Positions 25,319 through 37,451 are shown, counted from the first letter of the stretch. The stretch: DNA of 64,000 nt from Mycobacterium sp. PS03-16 (GCF_004570325.1 NZ_SPQO01000002.1:124001-188000); one strand, 5' to 3'. Notes: generated from the sequence alone by a model not told the origin. Numbers and translations are program-made.

Positions 25319-26001
25319 TCTGAGCCGACCAGCGCCGCGGCATGCAGCGACAGCACCAGCGCCGGCCGCGGATACCGCAGCCGCGCGCACGCCTCCTCAA
25401 CGGTCAATTGCAGCCGGTGCACCCCCTGCCGCAGCTCCGCCGATTCCGCACCGCCGCGGCCGTACCCGGTCAGGCACGCCCGGGTCAGGATGATCCCGCG
25501 CTCCCGGCGCAGCCGCGCCATCTTCTCGATCATCCCGCGCACCGCGTCGGCGGCCTCGGCGTCGTCGCTCTCGATGCGGTACCGCAGCCCGACCACGTCG
25601 AACCGCAGCGTCGAGGTCACCGACGCCGCCAGCCGGTCGCCGGACTCGTCGGTGACATCGATCAGCACCCGCGGCGTCGGTGAGCGCCGCGCGGCCAGCA
25701 GCAGCACCTCGGCATAGCTGCCGACTACGAACCGCCCGACGCCCGCACCGATCGCCGCGTGCACGGCCGCCGCGTCCGGGCACTGGGCCGCAACCCGCTC
25801 GGGGTGCAGGCCCGCCGTCAGCGCCAGCTCGAGCTCCTCGGCACTCGACACATCGACGCCCAACCCTCGTCGGCGCACCCAGTCGGCGACCGCCGCGGTG
25901 GTGAGCAGTTCGGCGGGCACCTGCAACGGTGTGCCGCGCAACGCGCGGCGGCACACGGCATAGCGGGGCGGCGTGGTGGAGGTCCGGCGCAAGCGAGTCA
26001 T
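25315..26001 (-). CDS. LysA-like PLP-barrel protein, N-terminal domain only
   Basis: About 228 residues resembling the N-terminal alpha/beta barrel of diaminopimelate/ornithine decarboxylases (GLGVDVSSAEELELALTAG, VVGLRYRIES). The PLP-binding Lys (usually in YAxKAN) and the C-terminal beta domain are missing; the corresponding early segment reads PRYAVCRRAL. It is therefore probably not an active decarboxylase and may be a specialised paralogue. The start is uncertain: ATG at 26001 is used, and a frame to 26067 exists. It overlaps the 3' end of the RidA gene by 4 bp in convergent orientation. Confidence 0.6.
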   Translation of the reverse strand: MTRLRRTSTTPPRYAVCRRALRGTPLQVPAELLTTAAVADWVRRRGLGVDVSSAEELELALTAGLHPERVAAQCPDAAAVHAAIGAGVGRFVVGSYAEVLLLAARRSPTPRVLIDVTDESGDRLAASVTSTLRFDVVGLRYRIESDDAEAADAVRGMIEKMARLRRERGIILTRACLTGYGRGGAESAELRQGVHRLQLTVEEACARLRYPRPALVLSLHAAALVGSD

Positions 26002-26203
26002 GGCACTGATCGTGAAGCCGCGACCTCCGACCACCCTGATGATGCGCTGAGACCCTGCCGGGAACACCGCCGCGCATCGAACCCGTAAAGGTCCGCCGCG
26101 CGCCCGTCAAGAAACCGTCAAGACCAGCGAAACCGCGCTGAACTGCGTCGATGCTGGTCGACGGCCGCCGAGAGCCGGTGGCCGTAAAGACCGGGAGACG
26201 GAA

Positions 26204-26287
26204 TTGTCTGTTGTCGTCTACATCGCGCTGACGGTCGCGATCTTCGCGCTGCTCGGCCTGGTGCAGAAGTGGGTCGAGCGACTATGA
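26204..26287 (+). CDS. 27-residue membrane peptide upstream of kdpF
   Basis: Too short for usual gene calling. A TTG start at 26204 after GGGAGACGGAA gives [18 protein letters not shown] and then a charged end (QKWVERL). It is a single hydrophobic helix. The stop overlaps the kdpF ATG (ATGA at 26284-26287), so it is coupled to the kdp operon. It resembles KdpF in size and character without being the same. It may be a second small subunit or stabiliser of the K+ pump, which is an inference from position. Confidence 0.6.
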   Translation: MSVVVYIALTVAIFALLGLVQKWVERL

Positions 26288-26370
26288 GCCAGAACATCAT
26301 CGGCCTGGCGCTCGCGGTCGCCATCGCAGTGTTCCTGTTCGTCACGCTGCTGTTCCCGGAGCGGTTCTGA
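26284..26370 (+). CDS. kdpF: KdpF, small subunit of the K+-transporting ATPase
   Basis: A 28-residue single-helix peptide ([19 protein letters not shown], then LLFPERF). The LLFPERF end is the hallmark of KdpF. It stabilises the KdpABC complex in the membrane. It overlaps both the preceding 27-residue peptide gene and kdpA by four bases each (ATGA), so it is tightly coupled. Confidence 0.85.
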   Translation: MSQNIIGLALAVAIAVFLFVTLLFPERF

Positions 26371-28040
26371 TGACGTCCACCACCGCCGGCATCCTGTTCC
26401 TGCTCAGCCTCGTCGTCGCGCTCGCCGCGGTGCACGTCCCGCTCGGCGACCACATGTACCGGGTGTACGCGTCGGAGAAGCACCTGCGCGGCGAACGCGC
26501 GCTCTACCGCGTCATCGGCGCCGACCCGGCCGCCGAACAGACATGGGGCGCCTACGCGCGCAGCGTGCTCGCGTTCTCCGCCGTCAGCGTGCTGTTCCTG
26601 TTCGTCTTCCAACTGGTGCAGGGCAGACTGCCGCTGCACCTGGCCGACCCGGCCACCGAGATCACCCCGGCGCTGGCCTGGAACACCGCCGTCAGCTTCG
26701 TGACCAACACCAACTGGCAGGCCTACTCCGGGGAGTCCACTCAGGGCCACCTGGTGCAGATGGCCGGGCTGGCCGTGCAGAACTTCGTCTCCGCCGCCGT
26801 CGGCATGGCCGTCGCGATGGCGTTCGTGCGTGGCCTGGCCCGGCGCACCACCGGCGACCTCGGCAACTTCTGGGTCGACCTGGTCCGCGGCGTCGTGCGA
26901 GTCCTGTTGCCGCTGAGCATGATCGGCGCCCTCGTGCTGGTCGCCACCGGGGTGGTGCAGAACTTCGCACTGCACGATCAGGTGGTCACCACCCTGTCCG
27001 GCGGGCAGCAGACCATCCCCGGCGGGCCGGTCGCCAGCCAGGAGGTCATCAAGGAGCTCGGCACCAACGGCGGTGGTTTCTACAACGTCAACTCCGCGCA
27101 CCCGTTCGAGAACCCGAACGCGCTGTCCAACTGGTTCGAGATCTTCCTCATCCTGCTGATCCCGTTCTCCCTGCCGCGCACCTTCGGCCGCATGGTCGGC
27201 AGCCCGAAGCAGGGCTACGCGATCACCGCCGTCATGGGCGTCATCGCGACGCTCAGCGTCAGCGCGATGATGCTGTTCCAGTTGCAGGCCCACGGCACCG
27301 TCCCCACCGCCGCCGGCGCCGCGCTCGAAGGCGTCGAACAGCGCTTCGGGGTGGCCAATTCCGCGGTGTTCGCGGCGGCCACCACGCTGACGTCCACCGG
27401 GGCGGTCAATTCGTTCCACGATTCCTACACCAGCCTCGGCGGCCTGGTCACGCTGTTCAACATGCAGCTCGGCGAGGTTGCACCCGGCGGGGTCGGCTCC
27501 GGCCTCTACGGCATGCTGATCCTGGCGATCATCACGGTGTTCGTCGCCGGGCTGATGGTGGGCCGCACCCCCGAATACCTCGGCAAGAAGATCACCCCGC
27601 GCGAGATCAAGCTGGCCGCAACCTATTTCCTGGTGACCCCGCTGATCGTGCTGACCGGCACCGCCATCGCCATGGCCCTGCCGGGCCAGCGGGACGGCAT
27701 GCTCAACGACGGTCCGCACGGCCTGTCCGAGGTGCTCTACGCGTTCACCTCGGCCGGCAACAACAACGGCTCCGCATTCGCCGGCATCTCGGTCAACACC
27801 GAGTGGTACAACACCGCCCTGGGTCTGGCGATGCTGTTCGGGCGGTTCCTGCCGATCATCCTGGTGCTCGCGCTGGCCGGATCCTTTGCCCGCCAGCACA
27901 GGACACCGGAATCCGTCGGCACGCTGCCGACGCACCGGCCGCAGTTCGTCGGCATGGTCGCCGGCGTGACCCTCGTACTCGTCGCCCTCACCTTCCTGCC
28001 CATGCTGGCGTTGGGCCCGCTCGCCGAAGGACTCCACTGA
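26370..28040 (+). CDS. kdpA: KdpA, K+-translocating subunit
   Basis: A 556-residue membrane channel-like subunit, the normal family length. The K+ selectivity-filter segments are visible as TNGGGFYN and AGNNNGSAF, together with the conserved WQAYSGE near the first pore loop. It binds K+ at high affinity in the Kdp P-type ATPase complex. It sits between kdpF and kdpB with a four-base overlap upstream and only 1 bp before kdpB. Expression is expected under K+ limitation through KdpDE, encoded just downstream. Confidence 0.97.
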   Translation: MTSTTAGILFLLSLVVALAAVHVPLGDHMYRVYASEKHLRGERALYRVIGADPAAEQTWGAYARSVLAFSAVSVLFLFVFQLVQGRLPLHLADPATEITPALAWNTAVSFVTNTNWQAYSGESTQGHLVQMAGLAVQNFVSAAVGMAVAMAFVRGLARRTTGDLGNFWVDLVRGVVRVLLPLSMIGALVLVATGVVQNFALHDQVVTTLSGGQQTIPGGPVASQEVIKELGTNGGGFYNVNSAHPFENPNALSNWFEIFLILLIPFSLPRTFGRMVGSPKQGYAITAVMGVIATLSVSAMMLFQLQAHGTVPTAAGAALEGVEQRFGVANSAVFAAATTLTSTGAVNSFHDSYTSLGGLVTLFNMQLGEVAPGGVGSGLYGMLILAIITVFVAGLMVGRTPEYLGKKITPREIKLAATYFLVTPLIVLTGTAIAMALPGQRDGMLNDGPHGLSEVLYAFTSAGNNNGSAFAGISVNTEWYNTALGLAMLFGRFLPIILVLALAGSFARQHRTPESVGTLPTHRPQFVGMVAGVTLVLVALTFLPMLALGPLAEGLH

Positions 28041-28041
28041 C

Positions 28042-30182
<2,141 letters not shown>

Positions 30183-30186
<4 letters not shown>

Positions 30187-31043
30187 CCATGACCTTCACC
30201 GCAGTCGTCCGCCAGCACACCGCCGCGCTGCGCGCGCTGCTGATCCTCACCGTCGTCCTCGGCCTGGCCTACCCCGCCCTGATCTGGCTGGTCGCTCAGC
30301 TACCCGGCCTGCGCTCGCATGCCGATGGCTCGCTCCTCGAGGCCGACGGAAAGATCGTCGGCAGCAGCCTGATCGGCCAGCTCTACACCGACGCCGACGG
30401 CAATCCGCTGCCGCAGTACTTCCAAGGACGCCCGTCCGCAGCCGGCTCAGGCTACGACCCGCTGTCCACCGGCGCGAGCAACCTCGGCCCCGAGGACGTC
30501 GTCGACACCCCGGACCGCACGGGCCTGCTCACCGACGTGTGCACGCGCAGCCGGGAGATCGGCGCGCGCGAGGGGGTCAACGGGGCCCGGCCGTTCTGCA
30601 CCGGCGGCGGGGTGGGCGCGGTGCTGTCGGTGCTGGGCCCGCGCGACGCCACCGGGTCCGTCACCAACCCGACCCGCGTGGTGAGCGTCAACGAACCGTG
30701 CGCCACCACCCCGCGTCCGTTCCTGGACACCTACCGGGGCGTCCGGGTGGAGTGCGCCGCCGCCGGCGAGGACAACCGCGTGGGGCAGCTCGTGCCGATC
30801 CGCGGGTCGGCGCAGCCGCAGGTGCCCGCCGACGCGGTCACCGCCAGCGGCAGCGGCCTGGACCCGCACATCTCCCCCGCCTACGCCGATCTGCAGATCG
30901 ACCGGGTCGCCGCCGCGCGTGGAATGAGCCCCGAGCACGTCCGCTCGCTCGTGGCGGCCCACACCGACGGCCGCATCCTGGGCTTCCTCGGCGAACCGCG
31001 GGTCAACGTGCTCGAGCTCAACGCCGCGTTGGACGGTCGCTAG
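30183..31043 (+). CDS. kdpC: KdpC with a large cysteine-containing insertion
   Basis: A 286-residue protein, against about 190 in E. coli. The family core is present: an N-terminal membrane helix (about 15-38), [19 protein letters not shown] in the middle, and [14 protein letters not shown] near 219-232. Between about 105 and 215 lies an extra stretch of about 90 residues that the usual protein lacks, with four Cys (120, 139, 173, 191). KdpC stabilises the complex and aids ATP binding; the soluble part, with this insertion, is on the outside. The Cys residues may form disulfides. The GTG at 30183 overlaps the kdpB stop; ATG at 30189 is the alternative. Confidence 0.93.
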
Positions 31044-31125
31044 CAGCCATGCGCGAGATCGACACCACGGTCGCGAGCGCGGCCGATCCACGACCCTGGT
31101 GTGGATCTCGGCGAGGAGGATCCGC

Positions 31126-33735
31126 GTGGATGATGGACACGTGACAGCGAGGACCGGCCCGAAGCGCGGGGAGCTGCGCATCTATCTCGGCGCGGCCCCC
31201 GGGGTCGGCAAGACCTACGCGATGCTCGGCGAAGCACACCGCCGGCTGGAACGCGGCACCGACTTGGTGGCCGGCGTGGTCGAGACCCACGGCCGCGCCA
31301 AGACCGCCGACCTGCTCGACGGCATCGAAATCATCCCGCCCCGCTACGTCACCTACCGCGGCACCCGCTTCCCCGAACTCGATGTCGACGCCGTGCTGGC
31401 GCGGCGCCCGCAGGTCGTGCTCGTCGACGAGCTCGCCCACACCAACACCCCCGGCAGCCGGAACGCGAAGCGCTGGCAGGACATCGAGGAACTGCTCGAG
31501 GCGGGCATCACGGTGATCTCCACGGTCAACGTGCAGCACCTGGAAAGCCTCAACGACGTCGTCACCCAGATCACCGGCATCGAGCAGCAGGAGAAGGTGC
31601 CCGACGACGTGGTGCGCGCCGCCGATCAGGTCGAGCTGGTGGACATCACCCCGGAAGCGTTGCGGCGCAGACTGTCGCACGGCAACGTGTACGCTCCCGA
31701 GCGCATCGATGCGGCGCTGAGCAACTACTTCCGGCGCGGGAACCTCACCGCCCTTCGGGAACTGGCGCTGCTGTGGCTGGCCGACCAGGTCGACGCCGCA
31801 CTGGCGAAATACCGCGCCGACAACCGGATCACCGACACCTGGGAGGCCCGCGAGCGCGTCGTCGTCGCCGTGACCGGCGGGCCGGAATCCGAGACCCTGG
31901 TGCGCCGGGCGTCGCGCATCGCGTCGAAGTCCAGCGCCGACCTGCTGGTCGTGCACGTGGTGCGCGGCGACGGGCTGTCCGGGGTGTCGGCGCCGCAGAT
32001 GAGCCGGGTGCGCGAACTGGCCGCCAGCCTGGGCGCCACCCTGCACACCGTCGTCGGCGACAGCGCGGGTGGGGTGCCCGCCGCGCTGCTCGACTTCGCC
32101 CGGGAGCGCAACGCCACCCAGCTGGTGCTGGGCACCTCGCGGCGGTCACGCTGGGCGCGGATCTTCGAGGAGGGCATCGGCGCCTCGGTGGTGCAGCAGT
32201 CCGGGAAGATCGACGTCCACATGGTCACCCACGAGGAGGCCGGCGGCGGGTCATCGTGGTGGCGCCCCACCCCGCGGCAGCGGCACGCCGCCTCCTGGCT
32301 GGCCGCGCTGATCGTGCCGAGCGTCATCTGCGCAGTGGCGGTGCTGCTGGACCCGGTGCTCGGCGTCGGCGGGGAGAGCGCGCTGTTCTTCGTCGGGGTG
32401 CTGGTGGTGGCGCTGCTCGGCGGGGTCGCGCCGGCCGCGCTGTCGGCGGTGCTGTCGGGCCTGCTGCTCAACTACTTCCTGATCACCCCGAGGCACACGT
32501 TCACAATCTCCGAACCGGACAGCGCGATCACGATCGTCGTGCTGCTCGCGGTGGCCGTGGCGGTGGCTGCACTGGTCGACGGCGCCGCCGGCCGGGCCAG
32601 GGAGGCGCGGCGGGCCGCGCAGGAGGCCGAGCTGCTGACGCTGTTCGCGGGATCGGTGCTGCGCGGTGTCGACCTGGACATGCTGCTGGAGCGGGTCCGG
32701 GAGGCCTATTCGCAGCGGGCGGTCAGCCTGTTGCGCGAGGGGGTCGGCGTGGTCGGCTGCGTCGGCACGCAGCCGTGTGTGGACGTCGACTCCGCCGACA
32801 CCGCGATCGAGGTCGGCGACGACGAGTTCTGGCTGCTGCTGGCCGGCCGCACCCTGCCCGCGCGGGACCGTCGCGTGCTCGCGGCCGTCGCCCGGCAGGC
32901 CGCCGGTCTGGTCAAACAGCGCGAGCTCACCGAGGAGGCGGGGAAGGCCGAGGCCATCGCCCAGGCCGATGCACTGCGCCGCTCACTGCTCTCGGCGGTC
33001 AGCCACGACCTGCGCACCCCGTTGGCCGCCGCCAAGGCCGCCGCGTCGAGCCTGCGCAGCGACGACGTCGACTTCTCCGCCGAGGACACCGCCGAACTGC
33101 TGGCCACCATCGAGGAGTCGACCGACCAGCTGACCGCGCTGGTCGGCAACCTGCTCGACTCGTCGCGGCTGGCCGCGGGCGTGGTGCGGCCCGAGCTGCG
33201 CCGCGTCTACCTCGAGGAGACCGTGCAGCGCGCACTGCTCGGGATCAGCACGGGCGCGACGGGTTTCGGCCGGCCGGGTGTCGACCGGGTCAAGGTCGAC
33301 GTCGACGACGGCGTGGTGCTCGCCGACGCCGGGCTGCTCGAACGCGTGCTGGCCAACCTCATCGACAACGCGCTGCGCTACGCGCCGGACGGGCCGGTGC
33401 GGGTGACCGCGGGCCGGGTCGGTGCGCGGGTGCTCATCGCCGTCGTCGACGAGGGTCCCGGCATCCCCCGGGGCGCTGAGGAGCAGATGTTCGGGGCGTT
33501 CCAGCGGCTCGGCGACCAGGACACCAGCACCGGTGTCGGGCTGGGGTTGTCGGTCGCGCGCGGGTTCGTCGAGGCGATGGGCGGGACGGTGACCGTCGGC
33601 GACACCCCCGGCGGCGGGCTGACCGTGGAGATCGACCTGGCGGCCCCTCCCGCGGGCGATTTCGGCGTGGTCGGTAGCGCTGAGCGCGACGAACCACGCC
33701 GAAATCGCCAAGGGGAACGGGGGGACGGCGCGTGA
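31126..33735 (+). CDS. kdpD: KdpD sensor histidine kinase
   Basis: About 869 residues from GTG 31126, chosen for GAGGAGG just upstream. It has an N-terminal KdpD domain with Walker A (GAAPGVGKTYAML), then a universal-stress-like domain around residues 240-370, four membrane helices around 395-490, a GAF-like region, the H-box (AVSHDLRTPLAAAK) and an ATPase domain (NLIDNALRYAP, DEGPGIP, VGLGLSVARG). It senses K+ limitation and ionic state and phosphorylates KdpE. Here kdpFABC, D and E run on one strand in one cluster; in M. tuberculosis kdpDE is divergent from kdpFABC. Confidence 0.96.
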   Translation: MDDGHVTARTGPKRGELRIYLGAAPGVGKTYAMLGEAHRRLERGTDLVAGVVETHGRAKTADLLDGIEIIPPRYVTYRGTRFPELDVDAVLARRPQVVLVDELAHTNTPGSRNAKRWQDIEELLEAGITVISTVNVQHLESLNDVVTQITGIEQQEKVPDDVVRAADQVELVDITPEALRRRLSHGNVYAPERIDAALSNYFRRGNLTALRELALLWLADQVDAALAKYRADNRITDTWEARERVVVAVTGGPESETLVRRASRIASKSSADLLVVHVVRGDGLSGVSAPQMSRVRELAASLGATLHTVVGDSAGGVPAALLDFARERNATQLVLGTSRRSRWARIFEEGIGASVVQQSGKIDVHMVTHEEAGGGSSWWRPTPRQRHAASWLAALIVPSVICAVAVLLDPVLGVGGESALFFVGVLVVALLGGVAPAALSAVLSGLLLNYFLITPRHTFTISEPDSAITIVVLLAVAVAVAALVDGAAGRAREARRAAQEAELLTLFAGSVLRGVDLDMLLERVREAYSQRAVSLLREGVGVVGCVGTQPCVDVDSADTAIEVGDDEFWLLLAGRTLPARDRRVLAAVARQAAGLVKQRELTEEAGKAEAIAQADALRRSLLSAVSHDLRTPLAAAKAAASSLRSDDVDFSAEDTAELLATIEESTDQLTALVGNLLDSSRLAAGVVRPELRRVYLEETVQRALLGISTGATGFGRPGVDRVKVDVDDGVVLADAGLLERVLANLIDNALRYAPDGPVRVTAGRVGARVLIAVVDEGPGIPRGAEEQMFGAFQRLGDQDTSTGVGLGLSVARGFVEAMGGTVTVGDTPGGGLTVEIDLAAPPAGDFGVVGSAERDEPRRNRQGERGDGA

Positions 33736-34412
33736 CGAGGGTGCTCGTCATCGACGACGAACCGCAGATCCTGCGGGCGCTGCGCATCAACCTGTCGGTG
33801 CGTGGCTACGAGGTGACCACCGCCGCCACCGGGGCCGACGCGCTGCGCGAGGCCGCCGACCACAAGCCCGACGTCATCGTGCTGGACCTCGGCCTGCCCG
33901 ACATGTCCGGCATCGAGGTGCTGGCCGGGCTGCGGGGCTGGCTGTCGGCGCCGGTGATCGTGCTGTCCGCGCGCACCGACTCCGCCGACAAGGTGGAGGC
34001 GCTCGACGCCGGCGCCGACGACTACGTCACCAAACCCTTTGGCATGGACGAGTTCCTGGCCCGGCTGCGGGCTGCTGTGCGCCGCGCGACCACCGCGTCC
34101 GACGGTGACGAGCCGGTGGTCGAGACGGCGTCGTTCACCGTCGACCTGGCCGCCAAGAAGGTCACCAAGAACGGCGCCGAGGTGCACCTCACGCCCACCG
34201 AGTGGGGCATGCTCGAGATGCTGGTGCGCCACCGCGGCAAACTGGTCGGTCGCGAGGAGCTGCTGCGCGAGGTGTGGGGCCCCGCCTATGCGAAGGAAAC
34301 GCACTACCTGCGGGTGTATCTGGCGCAGCTGCGGCGCAAACTCGAGAACGACCCGTCGCATCCGGTGCACCTGCTGACCGAGGCGGGAATGGGCTACCGA
34401 TTCCAGCAGTGA
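33732..34412 (+). CDS. kdpE: KdpE response regulator
   Basis: A 226-residue OmpR-type regulator. The receiver is intact (VIDDEPQI, phospho-Asp in VLDLGLPD, Lys in DDYVTKPFG), and the winged helix shows LTPTEWGMLE, LRVYLAQLRRKLE and EAGMGYRF. It activates the kdp operon when phosphorylated by KdpD. The GTG start overlaps the kdpD stop by four bases. The tail of KdpE and the start of the CoA-ligase gene are 30 bp apart. Confidence 0.96.
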   Translation: MTRVLVIDDEPQILRALRINLSVRGYEVTTAATGADALREAADHKPDVIVLDLGLPDMSGIEVLAGLRGWLSAPVIVLSARTDSADKVEALDAGADDYVTKPFGMDEFLARLRAAVRRATTASDGDEPVVETASFTVDLAAKKVTKNGAEVHLTPTEWGMLEMLVRHRGKLVGREELLREVWGPAYAKETHYLRVYLAQLRRKLENDPSHPVHLLTEAGMGYRFQQ

Positions 34413-34441
34413 ACGCGCGGGGACGGGACTAGCCTTCCGGT

Positions 34442-36316
34442 ATGGGTGGCTACCGCGCGTTGTTCGACGCCAGTATCGAAGACCCGTCGGCGTTTTGGGG
34501 CGAAGCCGCCAGGGCGGTCACCTGGACGCGGGAGCCCACCCGCATCCTCGACGACACCAACCCGCCGTTCTACCGGTGGTTCCCCGACGGGGAACTCAAC
34601 ACTTGCGCGAACGCGCTCGACCGCCACATCTCCGAGCGTGGCGATCAGGCCGCGCTGATCTACGACTCCCCCGTCACCGGCACCCAGCGCACCTACACCT
34701 ACCGCGACCTGCTCGACCTGACCGCCCGCTTCGCCGGGGTGCTGCGCGGCCTCGGCGTCGCCAAGGGCGACCGGGTGGTGATCTACCTGCCGATGGTGCC
34801 TGAGGCGCTGATCGCGATGCTGGCCTGCGCCCGCCTGGGTGCGGTGCACTCGGTGGTGTTCGGCGGATTCGCCGCCCACGAGCTCGCCGCCCGCATCGAC
34901 GACGCCCGCCCGACGGTGGTGGTGTCCGCGTCGTGCGGCATCGAACCGACCCGCACCGTCGAGTACAAGCCGATGCTCGACGCGGCGCTCGACATGGCGC
35001 AGCACACGCCCGCGGCGTGTGTCATCCTGCAGCGCGAACAGCACCCGTGCGGGCTGGTCGACGGCCGCGACCACGACTGGGCCGAGCTCATGGACACCGC
35101 GCAGCCCGTCGACCCGGTGCCCGTGGCCGCCACGGACCCGCTGTATGTCCTCTACACCTCCGGCACCACCGGTAAGCCCAAGGGCATCGTCCGCGACAAC
35201 GGCGGTCACGCCGTCGCGCTGCTGTGGAGCATGCGCCACGTCTACGACACCCATCCCGGCGACGTGTACTGGGCCGCCTCGGACGTGGGCTGGGTGGTCG
35301 GCCACTCCTATATCGTCTATGCGCCACTGCTTCTCGGCGCTACCACCGTGCTCTACGAAGGCAAACCCGTCGGCACCCCGGATGCCGGCGCGTTCTGGCG
35401 GGTGGCCGCGGAGCACAAGGTCAAGGCGCTGTTCACCGCCCCCACCGCCGTACGCGCGATCAAGAAGGAGGACCCCAACGGCGAGCACATCGGCCGCCAC
35501 GACCTCTCGGCGCTGGTCTACCTGTTCCAGGCCGGCGAGCGACTCGACCCCGGCACCTACGCCTGGGCGTCGGAGAAGCTCGGCATCCCGGTGATCGACC
35601 ACTGGTGGCAGACCGAGACCGGCTGGGCGATCGCCGCCGACCCGATGGGTGTCGAACCCATGCCGGTCAAACCCGGGTCGGCGACCGTGCCCATGCCCGG
35701 CTACGACGTGCGCATCCTGCGCCCCGACGGCACCGCGTGCGACGCCGGCGAAGAGGGCGCGATCTGCGTGCGGCTCCCGCTGCCGCCGGGCACCCTGCCC
35801 ACTCTGTGGGGCGACGACGACCGCTACGTCGCGTCCTACCTGTCGGCGTTCCCGGGCCACTACCTCACCGGCGACGGCGGCTACCTCGACGAGGACGGCT
35901 ACCTGTTCGTGATGGGCCGCACCGACGACGTCATCAACGTCGCCGGCCACCGGCTGTCCACCGGGTCCATCGAGGCCGTGCTGGCCGCCCACCCGGCGGT
36001 GGCCGAGTGCGCGGTCATCGGCGTGGCCGACGACGTCCGCGGTCAGGTGCCGCGCGGATTCGTCGTCCTCAAGGCCGGCGCGTCGGGCGACGGGCTGGAA
36101 GCCGACCTGGTCGCCGCGGTGCGCGACACCATCGGCGCCGTGGCGTGCCTGCGGCAGGTCGACGTGGTCGCGGCGCTGCCCAAGACCCGTTCGGGGAAGA
36201 TCCTGCGCAAGACGATGCGCGGCATCGCCGACGGCCGCGACGAGCCGCTGCCCTCGACCATCGAGGATCCCGCCGTGCTCGACGCCCTGCACCCGGTGCT
36301 GCGTTCCGGCGGCTGA
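34442..36316 (+). CDS. Propionyl-/acetyl-CoA synthetase (PrpE/Acs type)
   Basis: A 624-residue AMP-forming acyl-CoA synthetase. The ATP-binding P-loop is YTSGTTGKPKG. Further motifs are the DHWWQTETG core, the GYLDEDGYLFVMGRTDDVINVAGHR region, and the C-terminal catalytic Lys in TRSGKILRKTM, the usual lysine-acetylation site. The N-terminal region and the DVGWVVGHSYIVYAPL segment fit the propionyl-CoA synthetase branch better than AcsA, which is an inference from memory. Mycobacteria use such enzymes on propionate from odd-chain fatty acids and sterols. Confidence 0.88.
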   Translation: MGGYRALFDASIEDPSAFWGEAARAVTWTREPTRILDDTNPPFYRWFPDGELNTCANALDRHISERGDQAALIYDSPVTGTQRTYTYRDLLDLTARFAGVLRGLGVAKGDRVVIYLPMVPEALIAMLACARLGAVHSVVFGGFAAHELAARIDDARPTVVVSASCGIEPTRTVEYKPMLDAALDMAQHTPAACVILQREQHPCGLVDGRDHDWAELMDTAQPVDPVPVAATDPLYVLYTSGTTGKPKGIVRDNGGHAVALLWSMRHVYDTHPGDVYWAASDVGWVVGHSYIVYAPLLLGATTVLYEGKPVGTPDAGAFWRVAAEHKVKALFTAPTAVRAIKKEDPNGEHIGRHDLSALVYLFQAGERLDPGTYAWASEKLGIPVIDHWWQTETGWAIAADPMGVEPMPVKPGSATVPMPGYDVRILRPDGTACDAGEEGAICVRLPLPPGTLPTLWGDDDRYVASYLSAFPGHYLTGDGGYLDEDGYLFVMGRTDDVINVAGHRLSTGSIEAVLAAHPAVAECAVIGVADDVRGQVPRGFVVLKAGASGDGLEADLVAAVRDTIGAVACLRQVDVVAALPKTRSGKILRKTMRGIADGRDEPLPSTIEDPAVLDALHPVLRSGG

Positions 36317-36375
36317 TCTGTTTGCGCGGTCCGTTGCCGGGTAATTGTGCGGTTCCACCCGAGGAAAGGGCTGCC

Positions 36376-36870
36376 ATGTCAACGAACGAATCCTCCTGGG
36401 CCGTCCCGACGAAGGGCCGGTTCACCACTGCCGTGCAGAAAGCCGCCGCTGCCGTCGGCATCGTCTTCCTGCTCGTGGGCATCATGGGTTTCATCCCCGG
36501 CATCACCACGAACTACGACACCATGACGTTCGCGAGCCACCACAGCGAGGCCATGCTGCTCGGCATCTTCAATGTGTCGATCCTGCACAACATCGTGCAT
36601 TTGCTGTTCGGCGTCGCCGGGCTGGCCATGGCCCGCACCTGGAACAGTGCGCGGCTCTACCTGATCGGCGGTGGGGTCATCTACCTGGTGCTGTTCCTGT
36701 ACGGCCTGGTGATCGACCACCACAGCGGCGCGAACTTCGTTCCCGTCAACATGGCCGACAACTGGCTGCACCTGGCACTGGGCGTCGGCATGATCGCGCT
36801 CGGACTCGCACTGAGCCGCCGCGACACCGCACACACGGCGGGCCGCACCGCCCCACCGTCGGCCCGCTGA
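36376..36870 (+). CDS. DUF4383 membrane protein, copy 1
   Basis: A 164-residue membrane protein with four hydrophobic helices, preceded by GAGGAAAGGG. The family pattern GFIPGITTNY, then LLGIFNVSILHNIVHLLFG and a final NWLHLALG is clear. Function is unknown. A similar protein is encoded 95 bp downstream (36966-37448), making a tandem pair that probably arose by duplication. A strong palindrome lies between the two. Confidence 0.85.
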   Translation: MSTNESSWAVPTKGRFTTAVQKAAAAVGIVFLLVGIMGFIPGITTNYDTMTFASHHSEAMLLGIFNVSILHNIVHLLFGVAGLAMARTWNSARLYLIGGGVIYLVLFLYGLVIDHHSGANFVPVNMADNWLHLALGVGMIALGLALSRRDTAHTAGRTAPPSAR

Positions 36871-36884
36871 TCCGCTCACCCATA

Positions 36885-36912
36885 GCGGCGGGCCGGTTAA
36901 CCGGCCCGCCGC
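36885..36912. terminator. Perfect 28-bp palindrome, likely terminator
   Basis: A fully self-complementary, GC-rich 28-bp sequence centred on TTAA, located 15 bp after the first DUF4383 gene. It would form a very stable hairpin but lacks a run of T residues. Mycobacterial terminators often lack the T tail, so a terminator or transcript-end stabiliser is the likely role. Confidence 0.55.
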
Positions 36913-36965
36913 CCGGGTACGCCTGACTGCAGTTCCGTCAATATCGGGCGGCGAGGGAGGCGAAG

Positions 36966-37448
36966 ATGGCGAAGCGACCGTTGATGGCCGTCCAGGGCGC
37001 CGCGTTGATCCTGGGCGCCGGCTACCTGCTGGTCGGCGTTCTCGGTTTCATCCCCGGCATCACCGCCGATCACCACGCACTGCAGTGGGCCGGGCAGGCC
37101 TCGGACGCCGAGCTGCTCGGCATCTTCGGAATCTCCGGTGTGCACAACGTCGTTCACCTCGTGCTCGGCGTCGCGGGGCTGGCGTGCGCCCGCACCTACG
37201 CCGCCTCCCGGGCATACTTTCTGGCCGGCGGGATCGCGCTGCTGGGTCTGTGGTTCTACCGGCTGGCCGCCCCGCACAGCGGCATCGCCGAACTGTTCCC
37301 GCTCAACCGCGCCGACAGCTGGCTGCACCTCGGGCTCGGCATCGTGATGGTGTTGCTGGCCCTCACGCTGGCCGCCCAGCACGACCCGACCAAGCCGCGC
37401 AACCGCGCGCGGAACCGCGCCCGGGCGGGCTCGCGATCCCGCGCCTGA
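36966..37448 (+). CDS. DUF4383 membrane protein, copy 2
   Basis: A 160-residue paralogue of the preceding gene with the same four-helix layout: GVLGFIPGITADHH, then LLGIFGISGVHNVVHLVLG and DSWLHLGLG. It differs by a C-terminal tail of Arg/Asn repeats (KPRNRARNRARAGSRSRA) that would lie in the cytosol. Function is unknown. It converges on the ppx gene with only 3 bp between stops. Confidence 0.85.
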   Translation: MAKRPLMAVQGAALILGAGYLLVGVLGFIPGITADHHALQWAGQASDAELLGIFGISGVHNVVHLVLGVAGLACARTYAASRAYFLAGGIALLGLWFYRLAAPHSGIAELFPLNRADSWLHLGLGIVMVLLALTLAAQHDPTKPRNRARNRARAGSRSRA

Positions 37449-37451
37449 CCG

